Shown piece after piece: positions 9,418 to 18,303 of a stretch of 56,685 nt of DNA; within the stretch, counting starts at the first letter, position 1; each line of letters begins with the position of its first letter. Under the pieces are notes generated by a model. It was not told the DNA's origin and made no database searches. It was given only the letters and a program-made list of their open reading frames with translations. Source of the stretch: Gammaproteobacteria bacterium (GTDB taxonomy: Bacteria; Pseudomonadota; Gammaproteobacteria; Steroidobacterales; Steroidobacteraceae); contig JANYHD010000012.1 of NCBI GenBank assembly GCA_025359205.1, positions 1 through 56,685 on the forward strand, written 5' to 3'. The position numbers and the translations under genes were made by a program.

Positions 9418-9942
9418 ATGCGCCGCTCCCAAGCCCTGAGGAAGCTGATGCGCCGGCAACGCCGGCCATCGGAATTGCAGCTGGTGTCGATGATCGACAT
9501 CTTTACGGTGCTGGTGACATTCCTGCTGATGACCGCGATCTTTTCGCGCACCGTGGTGCTCGACCTGCGGCTGCCGTCCAACAATGCCAGCTTTCCCGAG
9601 CTCCCCAAGGGCCTCAACCTCGAGGTGATCGTGCGCGACAACTCCCTGACGGTCGCCGATCGCGGCACCGGGCCGCTGCGCGAATTGCCGAATACGGCCA
9701 AGGGCTACGACCTCGACGGCCTGACCGAGTACCTCAAGTTCGTGAAATCGCGCTATCCGGACAAGACCGAGGCGACCATCCTGCTCGAGCCGCAGACGCC
9801 GTATGACACGCTCATCCAGGTCATGGACCGCACGCGCATCGTCGAGGTCAACGCGGGCCTGAGCACGGTGCAGGCGGAACTGTTCCCGCAGGTCTCGATC
9901 GGCGACGCGCCGGTGCCCGTCAATGCGGGTGGCAAGCCATGA
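9418..9942 (+). CDS. ExbD/TolR-family protein, first copy
   Basis: 174 residues: a basic cytoplasmic N-terminus (MRRSQALRKLMRRQRR), one membrane helix (about 24-43) holding the essential-type aspartate D27 in LVSMIDIFTVLVTFLL, then a periplasmic ExbD domain. The Asp of ExbD/TolR takes part in proton passage inside the ExbB/TolQ pore. The periplasmic part is somewhat diverged from classical ExbD but keeps the size. It lies 34 bp after the channel gene and overlaps the second ExbD gene by 4 bp. Two copies next to one channel gene suggest an asymmetric ExbD pair in the pore, as two ExbD chains occupy one pentamer. Confidence 0.9.
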   Translation: MRRSQALRKLMRRQRRPSELQLVSMIDIFTVLVTFLLMTAIFSRTVVLDLRLPSNNASFPELPKGLNLEVIVRDNSLTVADRGTGPLRELPNTAKGYDLDGLTEYLKFVKSRYPDKTEATILLEPQTPYDTLIQVMDRTRIVEVNAGLSTVQAELFPQVSIGDAPVPVNAGGKP

Positions 9943-10466
9943 GCATGTCGAACCGCGCGCGGCGCATGCTGCAGCACCAGATCCGCAACAAGGCCGATGC
10001 GGAGCTGAACCTGATCCCGATGATCGACATCCTCAGCGTGATGGTGTCGTTCCTGCTGGTCTACTCGACTGAAGTCGAAGTCGTGCAGAACACCAAGAGC
10101 ATCGACATCCCGCAGTCGATCTCACAGCAGCGGCCGCGCCAGACCGTGGTGGTGATGCTCACCCGCGACGACCTGTTCGTGCAGGGCGAGCGCATCGCCA
10201 GCGTCGCCGAAGTGCGCGCCAGCGCCGCGGCCATCATCGCACCGCTCCGTGCCGCGCTGAAGCGCCCGACGCTGGTGGGCCAGGCGATGACCGACAAGGA
10301 CATCGCCGAGCGCGAAATCACCGTAATGGCAGACAAGCAGATTCCTTACGAGGTGCTGAAGAAAGTGATGAGCACCTGCACTGATGCCGACTACGGCCGG
10401 CTGTCCTTCGCCCTGGTGGAGAAGGAAAAGGCCGTCGACATAGACCAGCTGCGGCGGAAGTTCTAG
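9939..10466 (+). CDS. ExbD/TolR-family protein, second copy
   Basis: 175 residues with the same plan as its neighbour: cytoplasmic basic leader, membrane helix near 25-45 with D30 in NLIPMIDILSVMVSFLLV, and a periplasmic domain ending LSFALVEKEKAVDIDQLRRKF. It diverges strongly from the first copy outside the membrane segment, so it is an old paralogue rather than a recent duplicate. It starts by a 4-bp overlap and ends 7 bp before the TonB-like gene, so all are likely made together. Confidence 0.9.
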   Translation: MSMSNRARRMLQHQIRNKADAELNLIPMIDILSVMVSFLLVYSTEVEVVQNTKSIDIPQSISQQRPRQTVVVMLTRDDLFVQGERIASVAEVRASAAAIIAPLRAALKRPTLVGQAMTDKDIAEREITVMADKQIPYEVLKKVMSTCTDADYGRLSFALVEKEKAVDIDQLRRKF

Positions 10467-10473
10467 GCCAACC

Positions 10474-11367
10474 ATGCAGGCGCAACTGACACAGTTTTAC
10501 CGCAGCTTCGAGCTTCCCTGGGAGCCGGACCCGGAGGAGCAACAGCGTTTTCGCAAGCTGCTGCGCTTCGGTCTCGCTCTGGTGCTGGTGTTCGGCCTGA
10601 TTCTGCCGTTCGTGCACCTGGCGAAGCCCACGGCGGGCGAAGCGGAAGTGCCGCCGCGCCTGGCGCGGCTGATGCAGCAGGAGCAACCCAAACCCAAGCC
10701 GCCCAAGCCGGTCGAGACGCCCAAGGAAAAGCCCAAGCCCGAGGCCAAGCCGGTCGACACGCGCAAGAAGATGGAAAACTCCGCGGCGATGCGCGCGATC
10801 AAGGACGAGCTCGCCGACCTGCGCGACCAGCTCGATACCAAGGACCTGCAGAACCGCCAGCTCAAGGCCGACGTGGGCAAGGACGCGCGCTCCGAGCGCT
10901 CGCTGATTTCCTCCAAGGTGGGCGTCGGCTCGGCGGGCATCGTCACCGCCGCCTCGAGTCGCGGCTTCGGGTCCGGCGCCGGCGCGCTCTCCGATCACAA
11001 CACCGTGGGGGTCAGTTCGCGCATCGCAGCCGACGCGGCCGCCAGCCGCGTGACCCGCAACGGCACGAGCGGCAAGGCCTCGCGCAGCGAGGAAGAGATC
11101 GCCCTGGTATTTGACCGCAACAAGGGCGCCATCGATGCGCTGTATGCGCGTGCGCTGCGCGAACGCGCCGATCTGCAGGGCAAGATCGTATTGCAGCTGA
11201 CCATTTCGCCGGCGGGCGAGGTCACGGATTGCCGGCTGCTCAGCAGCGAACTCAACGACCCCGACCTGGAGCGCAAGATCGTCTTGCGCGTGAAGTTGTT
11301 CCGCTTCGAGGCCAAGGATGTCGAGGCGATCACCGCCCGCAAGACGCTCGAGTTCTTTCCAACCTAG
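10474..11367 (+). CDS. TonB-like protein with AgmX/PglI-type C-terminal domain
   Basis: 297 residues. The first 30 residues are cytoplasmic, one membrane helix spans about 31-50, a Lys/Pro-rich stretch (residues 70-92) resembles the TonB periplasm-spanning arm, a coiled coil follows (about 108-135), then a Ser/Gly-rich linker. The final 95 residues (IALVFDRNKGAIDALYARAL to LEFFPT) match the TonB-like domain called AgmX/PglI C-terminal, with 'GKIVLQLTISPAGEVTDC' as its core. It would transmit motion of the ExbB/ExbD channel to the periplasmic TPR proteins or an outer-membrane partner. The AgmX link comes from Myxococcus motility proteins; motility here is not shown. Confidence 0.85.
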   Translation: MQAQLTQFYRSFELPWEPDPEEQQRFRKLLRFGLALVLVFGLILPFVHLAKPTAGEAEVPPRLARLMQQEQPKPKPPKPVETPKEKPKPEAKPVDTRKKMENSAAMRAIKDELADLRDQLDTKDLQNRQLKADVGKDARSERSLISSKVGVGSAGIVTAASSRGFGSGAGALSDHNTVGVSSRIAADAAASRVTRNGTSGKASRSEEEIALVFDRNKGAIDALYARALRERADLQGKIVLQLTISPAGEVTDCRLLSSELNDPDLERKIVLRVKLFRFEAKDVEAITARKTLEFFPT

Positions 11368-11393
11368 CCGCGGTTGCGGCGCGTGGCACAGCC

Positions 11394-11756
11394 ATGAACT
11401 TGCAGTCGGAAATCGAATACTTCACCGACCTGGCGCCCATCGACCAGGCGCGGCTGCTGGCGATGTTCCTGCACGAGTTGAGCACCGAGGCACGCGTCAC
11501 CTACGGGCCGGGGCCCGAGCAGGTGCTGGATGGCGCGCGCCTGCGCTTCGTGAATGAAATGACCGCACGCCTGGCGCGCTACATCGAGCAGGTGCTGATC
11601 GACGAGCGCGGGCGGCCGGGCGAGGAAGTGCTGCTGCGCATGCTGCTGGCGCCGCGCGTCGACAAGGCGGCCGAGCGATTGATCGTCAACGCCTATCGCC
11701 GCACCATCCAGGGCTTCGATCGCAACGACACCACCGTGACCATGCTGCCGCGCTGA
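11394..11756 (+). CDS. Conserved-looking small cytoplasmic protein
   Basis: 120 residues from the ATG at 11394. A longer open frame begins at 11229 inside the TonB-like gene and is rejected because it would add Arg-rich shadow sequence. The protein is helical, charged and lacks a signal peptide or membrane helix (for example 'EYFTDLAPIDQARLLAMFLH'). It lies 26 bp after the TonB-like gene and is probably the last gene of the operon. No family recognised. Confidence 0.7.
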   Translation: MNLQSEIEYFTDLAPIDQARLLAMFLHELSTEARVTYGPGPEQVLDGARLRFVNEMTARLARYIEQVLIDERGRPGEEVLLRMLLAPRVDKAAERLIVNAYRRTIQGFDRNDTTVTMLPR

Positions 11757-11805
11757 GCGCGGCCCCGGTTGGACAACTCCGCGCCGAGCGCTTAAGTTCC
11801 TGCGT

Positions 11806-13788
11806 ATGCCTACGCAGCCGCTGACCCAGGTGCTGGTACTGCTGCTGGCCTCCGTCGTGGTGGTGGCCGTGGCGCGCCGCCAGGGCCTGCCGCCGATCCT
11901 TGGCTACCTGGTGGTGGGCCTGCTGCTCGGGCCGCTGGCCTTTGGCGTTTTACCGCATGGCGAGGCCACGCGGGCGCTCGCTGAAATCGGCGTGGTGTTC
12001 CTGCTGTTCACTCTGGGCCTCGATTTCCTGTGGGCGCGCATGCTCGCCATGCGACGCGAGGTGTTCGGCCTCGGTGCGGCGCAGCTGCTCGTGGTCGGCA
12101 TTGTGGCCATGGGGGTGATGCGCCTGCTGGGCGTCGACTGGGCGCCCGCGGTGGTGGTCGGCGGGGCCGTGGCGATGAGTTCCACGGCGATCGTGCTGCA
12201 GCAGCTCACCGACCAGTCGGAGCTCAACCGCACGCACGGCCGGCTGTCCTTCGCCGTGTTGCTGTTCCAGGACCTGGCCTTCGTACCGCTGCTGGCGCTG
12301 GCCACTGCGCTGGTGCGCGGCGGCGGTTCATTCACCAGCCTGAACCTGGCGCGGCTGGTGGTCGAGGGCTTGCTGGCGCTGTTCGCGGTGCTGGCGATCG
12401 GCCGCTGGCTGCTGCGCCCGCTGTTCTACGAGATCGCGCACAGCCGCCTGCGGGAGCTGTTCACGCTGACGGTGCTGCTGGTGGTGCTGAGCTGCGCCTG
12501 GGTCACGGCGCAGGTGGGCCTGTCGATGGCGCTGGGCGCATTCCTCGCCGGCATGATGCTGGCGGAGACCGAGTACCGTCACCAGGTGGAATCGGCGGTG
12601 CGACCGTTCCGCGAGTTGCTGCTGGGACTGTTCTTCATCTCGGTGGGCATGCTGCTGGACTTGCGGCTGCTGTACACGCATTTCCTGCTGGTCACGGGCG
12701 TGCTCGCGCTGCTGCTGGTCGCCAAGAGCCTGCTCATGTCGCTGGCCGCGCGCGCCTACGTCGGCAGCACTTTCAAGGCCGTGCGCACCGGCATCGTGCT
12801 GGCCGGCGGCGGCGAGTTTGGCGTGGCGCTGCTCACAATCCTGGTGCAGCACAATGACCTGCTGCCGGCGCGCGTCAGCCAGCCATTGCTGGCCGCGCTG
12901 GTGCTGAGCATGGTGCTGAGCCCGCTGCTGATCCGCTACAACCGGCACATTGCCCGCGCACTGCTGGGCGAGCGCGGGCCGCCGGCCACGGCGCTGGAGC
13001 GCGAAGCCGAGGCGGCGGGCGCGCTGGCGCGGCGCGAACACGTGGTGCTGTGCGGATTCGGGCGCGTCGGGCAGAACATTGCGCGGGTGCTCGAATCGCA
13101 GGGTTTCGAATACCTGGCCCTCGACCTGGATCCGGCGCGGATCCGCCTGGCGCGCCAGGCCGGCGACGCAGTCGTGTTCGGGGACAGCGCCGACGAAGAG
13201 CTGTTGCGCCAGGTCGGCATCGACAACGCCAGCGCGGTGATCATCACCTTTGCGAATCCCGCGGTCTCGGTGGGCATCGTGCGGGCCGTGCGCCGCATGC
13301 GCGCCGACGTGCCGGTGCTGGTGCGCACTCAGGACGACATCGGGCTCGCTGAACTGACCGAGGCCGGCGCGACCGACGTGGTCCCCGAGACCTTCGAGGC
13401 CAGCCTGATGCTGGTCTCGCAGGTGCTGCTGTTGCTGAATCTGCCGCCCGCCCGCGTGCTGCGCCTGGCCGGCGACATCCGCGCCAGCCGCTACGCCACG
13501 CTGCGCAGCATCTTCCGCCACGAAGGCGCGCAGGTGGTCGACGAGACCCATGCTTTCCGCGAGGAACTGCGTGCGATCGTGCTGCCGCCCGGCGCTTCGG
13601 CCGTCGGCCAGACGGTCGACGCGGTGCGCGCGCAGGGGGCCGAGGTGACCTTTACCGCCGTGCGCCGGCACGGCATCACCGGCCGGCAGCCCGCCGGCGA
13701 CACCGAGCTGCGCGACGGCGACGTGGTGGTGATCTACGGCACGCCCGAGGCGCTTGAGCATGCCGAGGCGGTGCTGTTGGCCGGTTGA
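11806..13788 (+). CDS. CPA2 (Kef-type) potassium/proton antiporter with RCK domains
   Basis: 660 residues. The first 390 form about 12-13 membrane helices of the Na+/H+ exchanger fold, including 'MSSTAIVLQQLTDQSELNRT' and 'LFQDLAFVPLL', which are typical of KefB/KefC/YbaL. A cytoplasmic RCK-N (TrkA-N) domain starts near residue 408 with the nucleotide-binding motif CGFGRVGQNIARVL, and an RCK-C domain occupies about 580-655. The protein would exchange K+ (or Na+) for protons under nucleotide or thiol control. KefB of E. coli is 601 residues; the extra length here is mainly the RCK-C part. It is preceded by a 49-bp gap and appears independent of the upstream operon. Confidence 0.92.
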   Translation: MPTQPLTQVLVLLLASVVVVAVARRQGLPPILGYLVVGLLLGPLAFGVLPHGEATRALAEIGVVFLLFTLGLDFLWARMLAMRREVFGLGAAQLLVVGIVAMGVMRLLGVDWAPAVVVGGAVAMSSTAIVLQQLTDQSELNRTHGRLSFAVLLFQDLAFVPLLALATALVRGGGSFTSLNLARLVVEGLLALFAVLAIGRWLLRPLFYEIAHSRLRELFTLTVLLVVLSCAWVTAQVGLSMALGAFLAGMMLAETEYRHQVESAVRPFRELLLGLFFISVGMLLDLRLLYTHFLLVTGVLALLLVAKSLLMSLAARAYVGSTFKAVRTGIVLAGGGEFGVALLTILVQHNDLLPARVSQPLLAALVLSMVLSPLLIRYNRHIARALLGERGPPATALEREAEAAGALARREHVVLCGFGRVGQNIARVLESQGFEYLALDLDPARIRLARQAGDAVVFGDSADEELLRQVGIDNASAVIITFANPAVSVGIVRAVRRMRADVPVLVRTQDDIGLAELTEAGATDVVPETFEASLMLVSQVLLLLNLPPARVLRLAGDIRASRYATLRSIFRHEGAQVVDETHAFREELRAIVLPPGASAVGQTVDAVRAQGAEVTFTAVRRHGITGRQPAGDTELRDGDVVVIYGTPEALEHAEAVLLAG

Positions 13789-13794
13789 TGCGGG

Positions 13795-13800
13795 TACAAT
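13795..13800 (+). promoter_or_regulatory. Putative -10 box of the ppc-like gene
   Basis: TACAAT lies 7 bp after the antiporter stop and matches the -10 consensus at five of six positions. The -35 region (TGCTGT at 13772-13777, 17 bp upstream) is poor. Transcription from here would give a leader of about 35 nt that contains the palindrome at 13811-13830. Confidence 0.4.
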
Positions 13801-13810
13801 GCGCGGCCCA

Positions 13811-13830
13811 AGGGCCTGTGCACAGGCCCT
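13811..13830 (+). terminator. Perfect 20-bp palindrome in the ppc-like leader
   Basis: AGGGCCTGTGCACAGGCCCT is its own reverse complement over all 20 bases. As RNA it can form a stem of up to 8 bp with a short loop. A TTTT run follows 8 bp later, directly before the ATG at 13843. It could end the antiporter transcript, control the ppc-like leader, or bind a dimeric regulator as DNA. Confidence 0.45.
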
Positions 13831-13842
13831 AGCCCCAGTTTT

Positions 13843-16572
13843 ATGAATCGCGACGACATCCATTTTCCGCCTCATCACCGGCCGCTGCGCGAAGACATCC
13901 ACACGCTGGGCGAGATCGTCGGCAGCGTGCTGCGCGAGCAGGGGGGCGACGAACTGTACGAATTTGCGGAGGGCAACCGGCAGGCGGCCATCCGCCGCCG
14001 TGGCGGTGCGGCTGCCACGGCTGGCGAACTGCGCGCACGCGTCGAGGGACGCCGCCCGCAGCTGGCGCGCGATCTGCTGCGCGCCTTTGCGGCCTACTTC
14101 CAGCTCGCCAACGTGGCGGAGAAGGTGCACCGGATCCGCCGGCGCCGCGAGTACTTCCAGGCCGACGGCGATCGTCCACAGCCGCGCGGCGTGCTCGATA
14201 CGCTCACCGAGCTCAGGGCCCAGGGCCTGGGGCTCAACGACGTGCTGCGACTGCTGGGCCAACTGCGCATTGAACCGGTGCTGATTGCGCATCCGACTGA
14301 ATCGGCGCGGCGCACGGGGCTGCGCCGCCAGCAGCACGTGGCCGACCTGCTGCTCGAACGCAGCAACCCGCTGCTGGCGCCGCAGGAGCAGCTGACGCTG
14401 CTGGCGCGGATCCGCGCCGACGTGACGCTCGATTGGCAGACCGCCGAGCATCCGCGCGAGCGGCTGACGGTCGCAGACGAGCGCGAGCACGCGGTGTTTT
14501 ACCTGGCCGAGGTGCTGTACCGCATCGTGCCGGTGTTCTACGAGGAAATCGCCACGGCACTCGCCCGGCTGTACGGGGCGGACGCCGAATCGCTTGAGCT
14601 GCCGTTGCTGGTGCGCTTCGGCACCTGGGTGGGCGGCGACATGGATGGTGCGGCGGACGTGCACGCCAAGAGCATCCGCGAGACCCTGGCGCGCCAGCAG
14701 CAGGTGATCATCAGCAACTACCGCGCCGAGTGCCAGGCGCTCTCCCAGCAGCTCTCGCAGAGCGCAGGACGCGTGGCGGTGAGCGCGGCCCTGACCCGCC
14801 GCATCACCGAGTACCGCACGCTCCTGCCCGGCGCGGAGGGGCTTGCGCCCGCGCGCCACGACGCCATGCCGTATCGCGCCTTCTTCGGCCAGATCGCCGA
14901 GCGGTTGCGCAATACGCTCGAAGGGCGGCCGAACGGCTATGAGCGGCCGGCGCAGTTTCGCGGCGACGTGGCGCTGGTGGCCGAGAGCCTGCGCGCCAAT
15001 CGCGGCTTGCACGCCGGGCATTTCCTGGTGCGCCGGCTGCTGACGCGCATCGATACTTTCGGCTTCCACCTGGCGACCCTGGACCTGCGCCAGCGGGCCG
15101 GCGTGCATCACGCCGTGATCGCGCAGGGGCTCGATGATCCGCAGTGGCGCGAACGCAGCGCTGCCGAGCAGCATGCGCGGCTGGTCGACGTGCTGGCGCG
15201 TGACGCGGGCCCGGCACGGCCCTTCGACGCGCTGGGCAAGCGCACGCTGGCCGTGTTCGAGGCGGTGATGCAGGGCCGGCACCGCTATGGGCCCGACGCG
15301 GTAGGGCTATATATCGTGAGCGCGGCGGCCACCGCGGCCGACGTGCTGGCGCCATTGGTGCTGGCGCACTGGGCCGGCGCGCGCGAACGCCGCACCGGCG
15401 CGGCGGCCATCGACGTCGCGCCGCAATTCGATTCGGTGGCGACCCTCGAGGGGTGCGGTGCGGTGATGCGCGAACTGCTGGCCGACCAGGTCTACCAGCG
15501 CCACCTGGCCGAGCGCGGTCGCCTGCAGACCGTGCTGATCGGCTACTCGGAGAGCAATCTCGAGAGCGGCATCGTGGCCTCGCGCCTGGCGGCCTACCAG
15601 GCGCAGCGTAACCTGACCGCCGCGCTCGATCGAGCCGACGAGCGCCATGTCATCTTCTACAGCCGCGGTGGCAGCATTCCGCGCGGTGGCGGGCGCATCG
15701 ACGAGTTGCTGCGCGCGGCGCCGGCCGAATCGGTCAGCGGCGTGCTGCGCTTCACCGAGCAGGGCGAGAGCGTCGCGCAGAATTTCGGGCTGCGCGCCAA
15801 TGCCATGCGCACACTCGAGCGTGCCTTCAACACGCTGGCGCTGGCGACGCTGGCGGTGCGCCGTGGCGTGGCGGTGCAGGAGGGCGCAGCGTTCGCGGAG
15901 GCAGCCGCGCAGGTGGCGGCTGCGAGCCGCGCGGCGTGGCGGCAGCTGGTGGACGGCCCCGGGTTCTTCGCGTATTTCCGCACCGTGACGCCGATCGACG
16001 TGATCGAGCGCATGCGCATCGGCGCCGCCCAGCGGCGCGAGCCACCGCCGGCGGAGAGCATCGAGGCCATTCCGGCAGCCGCGTGGGTCTACGCCTGGTC
16101 GCAGTCGCGGCACATGCTGCCGGGCTGGTATGGCGCCGGCTCCGGCCTCGAGGCGGTGCACGCGCTGCGTGGCCCGGAACTGCTGCGGCGTGCCTATGCA
16201 GGTTGGCCTTTTTTCCGCAGCCTCGTCGACGACATCGAGGCCATGCTGGCGCGCGCCGACATGGACATAAGCGCCTGCTATGACGCACTGGCGCCGCAGG
16301 AACTGGCGGGCGTCGCAGCGGCAATCCGCGCCGAATTCGCCCTGACGGTGGCCCGGATCGCGGAAATCAAGGGCAGCGCGGGGCTGCTCGATGCCGACCG
16401 CACACTCCAGCGCAGCATTGCGCTGCGCAATCCCTACGTCGACCCGATGAACCTGATGCAGGTGGACCTGCTGCGGCGCTGGCGGGCCGGCGGACGCTCC
16501 GATCCGGCCCTGCTGGAGGCCTTGCTGGCCAGCGTCGGGGGCATCGGCGCGGGGCTGCAAACCACGGGCTGA
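13843..16572 (+). CDS. ppc: Phosphoenolpyruvate carboxylase homologue with altered active site
   Basis: 909 residues that run the full length of bacterial PEP carboxylase (E. coli 883), with Xanthomonas-like sequence. Conserved: the AHPTE motif (H150), 'LDLRQ', the two arginines of the RGGSIPRGGG loop (R608, R614), TEQGE and RNPYVDPMNLMQVDLL. Altered: the GYSDSxKDxG motif reads GYSESNLESG (567-576), so the lysine equivalent to E. coli K546 is L573 and metal ligand D543 is E570. The residue matching metal ligand E506 is D530, FHGRGG reads FYSRGG (H579 to Y606), and the aspartate-binding Asn of the C-terminal NTG is Thr. The family reaction is PEP plus bicarbonate to oxaloacetate; whether this protein still does it is doubtful. 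No frameshift is seen. Confidence 0.88.
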   Translation: MNRDDIHFPPHHRPLREDIHTLGEIVGSVLREQGGDELYEFAEGNRQAAIRRRGGAAATAGELRARVEGRRPQLARDLLRAFAAYFQLANVAEKVHRIRRRREYFQADGDRPQPRGVLDTLTELRAQGLGLNDVLRLLGQLRIEPVLIAHPTESARRTGLRRQQHVADLLLERSNPLLAPQEQLTLLARIRADVTLDWQTAEHPRERLTVADEREHAVFYLAEVLYRIVPVFYEEIATALARLYGADAESLELPLLVRFGTWVGGDMDGAADVHAKSIRETLARQQQVIISNYRAECQALSQQLSQSAGRVAVSAALTRRITEYRTLLPGAEGLAPARHDAMPYRAFFGQIAERLRNTLEGRPNGYERPAQFRGDVALVAESLRANRGLHAGHFLVRRLLTRIDTFGFHLATLDLRQRAGVHHAVIAQGLDDPQWRERSAAEQHARLVDVLARDAGPARPFDALGKRTLAVFEAVMQGRHRYGPDAVGLYIVSAAATAADVLAPLVLAHWAGARERRTGAAAIDVAPQFDSVATLEGCGAVMRELLADQVYQRHLAERGRLQTVLIGYSESNLESGIVASRLAAYQAQRNLTAALDRADERHVIFYSRGGSIPRGGGRIDELLRAAPAESVSGVLRFTEQGESVAQNFGLRANAMRTLERAFNTLALATLAVRRGVAVQEGAAFAEAAAQVAAASRAAWRQLVDGPGFFAYFRTVTPIDVIERMRIGAAQRREPPPAESIEAIPAAAWVYAWSQSRHMLPGWYGAGSGLEAVHALRGPELLRRAYAGWPFFRSLVDDIEAMLARADMDISACYDALAPQELAGVAAAIRAEFALTVARIAEIKGSAGLLDADRTLQRSIALRNPYVDPMNLMQVDLLRRWRAGGRSDPALLEALLASVGGIGAGLQTTG

Positions 16573-16644
16573 TAACCCGGACGCACATTGGAGATAACCG
16601 CCATCCGGCTGCGCCCGGGGGCGTGCGCCCTGTAGAGTGGCGCG

Positions 16645-18303
16645 GTGTACCAATATGATGAAATCGACCGCAGCTTCGTCAACGAGCGGGTGGCGGAATT
16701 CCGCGACCAGACGCGCCGCTTCCTCGCCGGCGAGCTGACCGAGGACGAATTCCGGCCGCTGCGGCTGCGCAATGGCCTCTATATACAGACGCACGCGCCG
16801 ATGCTGCGCGTGGCGATACCCTACGGCCTGCTCAGTACGCGCCAGCTGCGCATGCTTGCGCACATTGCGCGGCGTTACGATCGGGGCTACGGTCACTTCA
16901 GCACGCGCCAGAATATCCAGTACAACTGGCCCAAACTCGCCGAGGTGCCCGATATCCTGGCGGAGCTGGCCACGGTCGAGATGCACGCAATCCAGACCAG
17001 CGGCAACTGCATCCGCAACGTCACCAGCGATCACCTCGCGGGCGTGGCCGCCGACGAGCTCGAGGACCCGCGGCCGTGGTGCGAGCTGATCCGCCAGTGG
17101 TCGACGCTGCACCCGGAATTCAACTACCTGCCGCGCAAATTCAAGATCGCGGTCACCGGCGCGCCGAATGACCGCGCCGCCTCCGCGGTGCACGACATCG
17201 GCCTGCACCTGGTGCGTGGCGCAGACGGCGCAGTGGGCTTCGAAGTGCTGGTGGGCGGCGGGCTCGGGCGCATGCCGATCATCGGCAAGCGCATCCGCGC
17301 ATGGCTGCCGCAGCAGGAGCTGCTCGCGTACCTCGAAGCGATCCTGCGCGTCTACAACCGCTATGGCCGGCGCGACAATATCCACCGGGCACGCATCAAG
17401 GTGCTGGTCAAGTCGCTCGGCACCGAAGAGTTCACGCGCCAGGTGGAGGCTGAGTATGCGGCCAACCGCGCGGTCGCACCCAATGTCGGCGCTGCCGAGA
17501 TCGCGCGGCTGCGCGCCAGTTTCGCGCCCCCCCGGTACAAGGAACTTGATGACACCGATCCCAGCGTATCTGCAGCACCGGATTTTGTGGCGTGGTACAG
17601 GCACAACACGCGCGCCCACAAAGTCGCGGGTTATCGCGTGGTGTTCGTTTCGCTCAAGAAGCACGGCGAGGCGCCCGGCGACATGACCGATGCGCAGATG
17701 GATGCGCTGGCCGAACTCGCCGACCGCCACAGCTTCGGCGAAGTGCGCGTGACGCACGACCAGAACCTGGTGCTGGCCGACGTGCCGCAACACGCATTGC
17801 GTACGCTGCATGCGGAACTCGCGCCACTGGGGCTGGCGACGCCCAACATCGGCACGCTCACCGACATGATCTGCTGTCCGGGCCTCGATTTCTGCAGCCT
17901 CGCCAACGCCGGCTCTATCGACATCGCCAAGCAGATCCACGAGCAATTCGATGACTTTGATTATCTGTACGACCTGGGGGAAATCCAGGTGAAAATGTCT
18001 GGCTGCATGAACGCCTGTGGCCACCACCATGTCGGTCACATCGGCATCCTCGGCGTCGACAAGCATGGCGAGGAGTGGTACCAGATCACGCTCGGAGGTT
18101 CGGCTACGGGCGAGGTGGCGCTCGGCGAAGTGATCGGCCCGTCGGTGCCAAAGGCGCAGGTCGCGGCCACGCTGGCGCGCATCGTCGGGGTTTACCTCGA
18201 ACGGCGCGATGGCGAGGCCGAGAATTTCCTGCAGGTGGTGCGGCGGCTCGGCATTGCCCCGTTCAAGGAGCGCGTCTATGCGACAGATACTGTGGCAGCG
18301 TGA
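16645..18303 (+). CDS. cysI: Sulfite reductase hemoprotein subunit (CysI)
   Basis: 552 residues from a GTG start. It has the duplicated ferredoxin-like and catalytic domains of the nitrite/sulfite reductase family. The [4Fe-4S]-siroheme ligands are visible as C-x5-C (C411, C417 in CCPGLDFC) and C-x3-C (C454, C458 in GCMNACG), and the siroheme-site stretch 'TSGNCIRNVTSDHLAG' is intact. It reduces sulfite to sulfide in the cytoplasm for cysteine synthesis. A DUF934 gene overlaps its 3' end by 26 bp, the arrangement found in Pseudomonas. Assignment to sulfite rather than nitrite rests on this neighbour and on cysG/cysK nearby. Confidence 0.92.
   Translation: MYQYDEIDRSFVNERVAEFRDQTRRFLAGELTEDEFRPLRLRNGLYIQTHAPMLRVAIPYGLLSTRQLRMLAHIARRYDRGYGHFSTRQNIQYNWPKLAEVPDILAELATVEMHAIQTSGNCIRNVTSDHLAGVAADELEDPRPWCELIRQWSTLHPEFNYLPRKFKIAVTGAPNDRAASAVHDIGLHLVRGADGAVGFEVLVGGGLGRMPIIGKRIRAWLPQQELLAYLEAILRVYNRYGRRDNIHRARIKVLVKSLGTEEFTRQVEAEYAANRAVAPNVGAAEIARLRASFAPPRYKELDDTDPSVSAAPDFVAWYRHNTRAHKVAGYRVVFVSLKKHGEAPGDMTDAQMDALAELADRHSFGEVRVTHDQNLVLADVPQHALRTLHAELAPLGLATPNIGTLTDMICCPGLDFCSLANAGSIDIAKQIHEQFDDFDYLYDLGEIQVKMSGCMNACGHHHVGHIGILGVDKHGEEWYQITLGGSATGEVALGEVIGPSVPKAQVAATLARIVGVYLERRDGEAENFLQVVRRLGIAPFKERVYATDTVAA

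Noticed and set aside
12328-15282. 984-codon open frame on the minus strand over the antiporter and ppc-like genes
   Set aside because: It runs antisense to two well-supported genes, is rich in His, Gln, Arg and Ala as expected of a high-GC shadow frame, and shows no domain motif.
15307-18066. 919-codon open frame on the minus strand over ppc and cysI
   Set aside because: Same reason: antisense to motif-rich genes with compositional shadow sequence.
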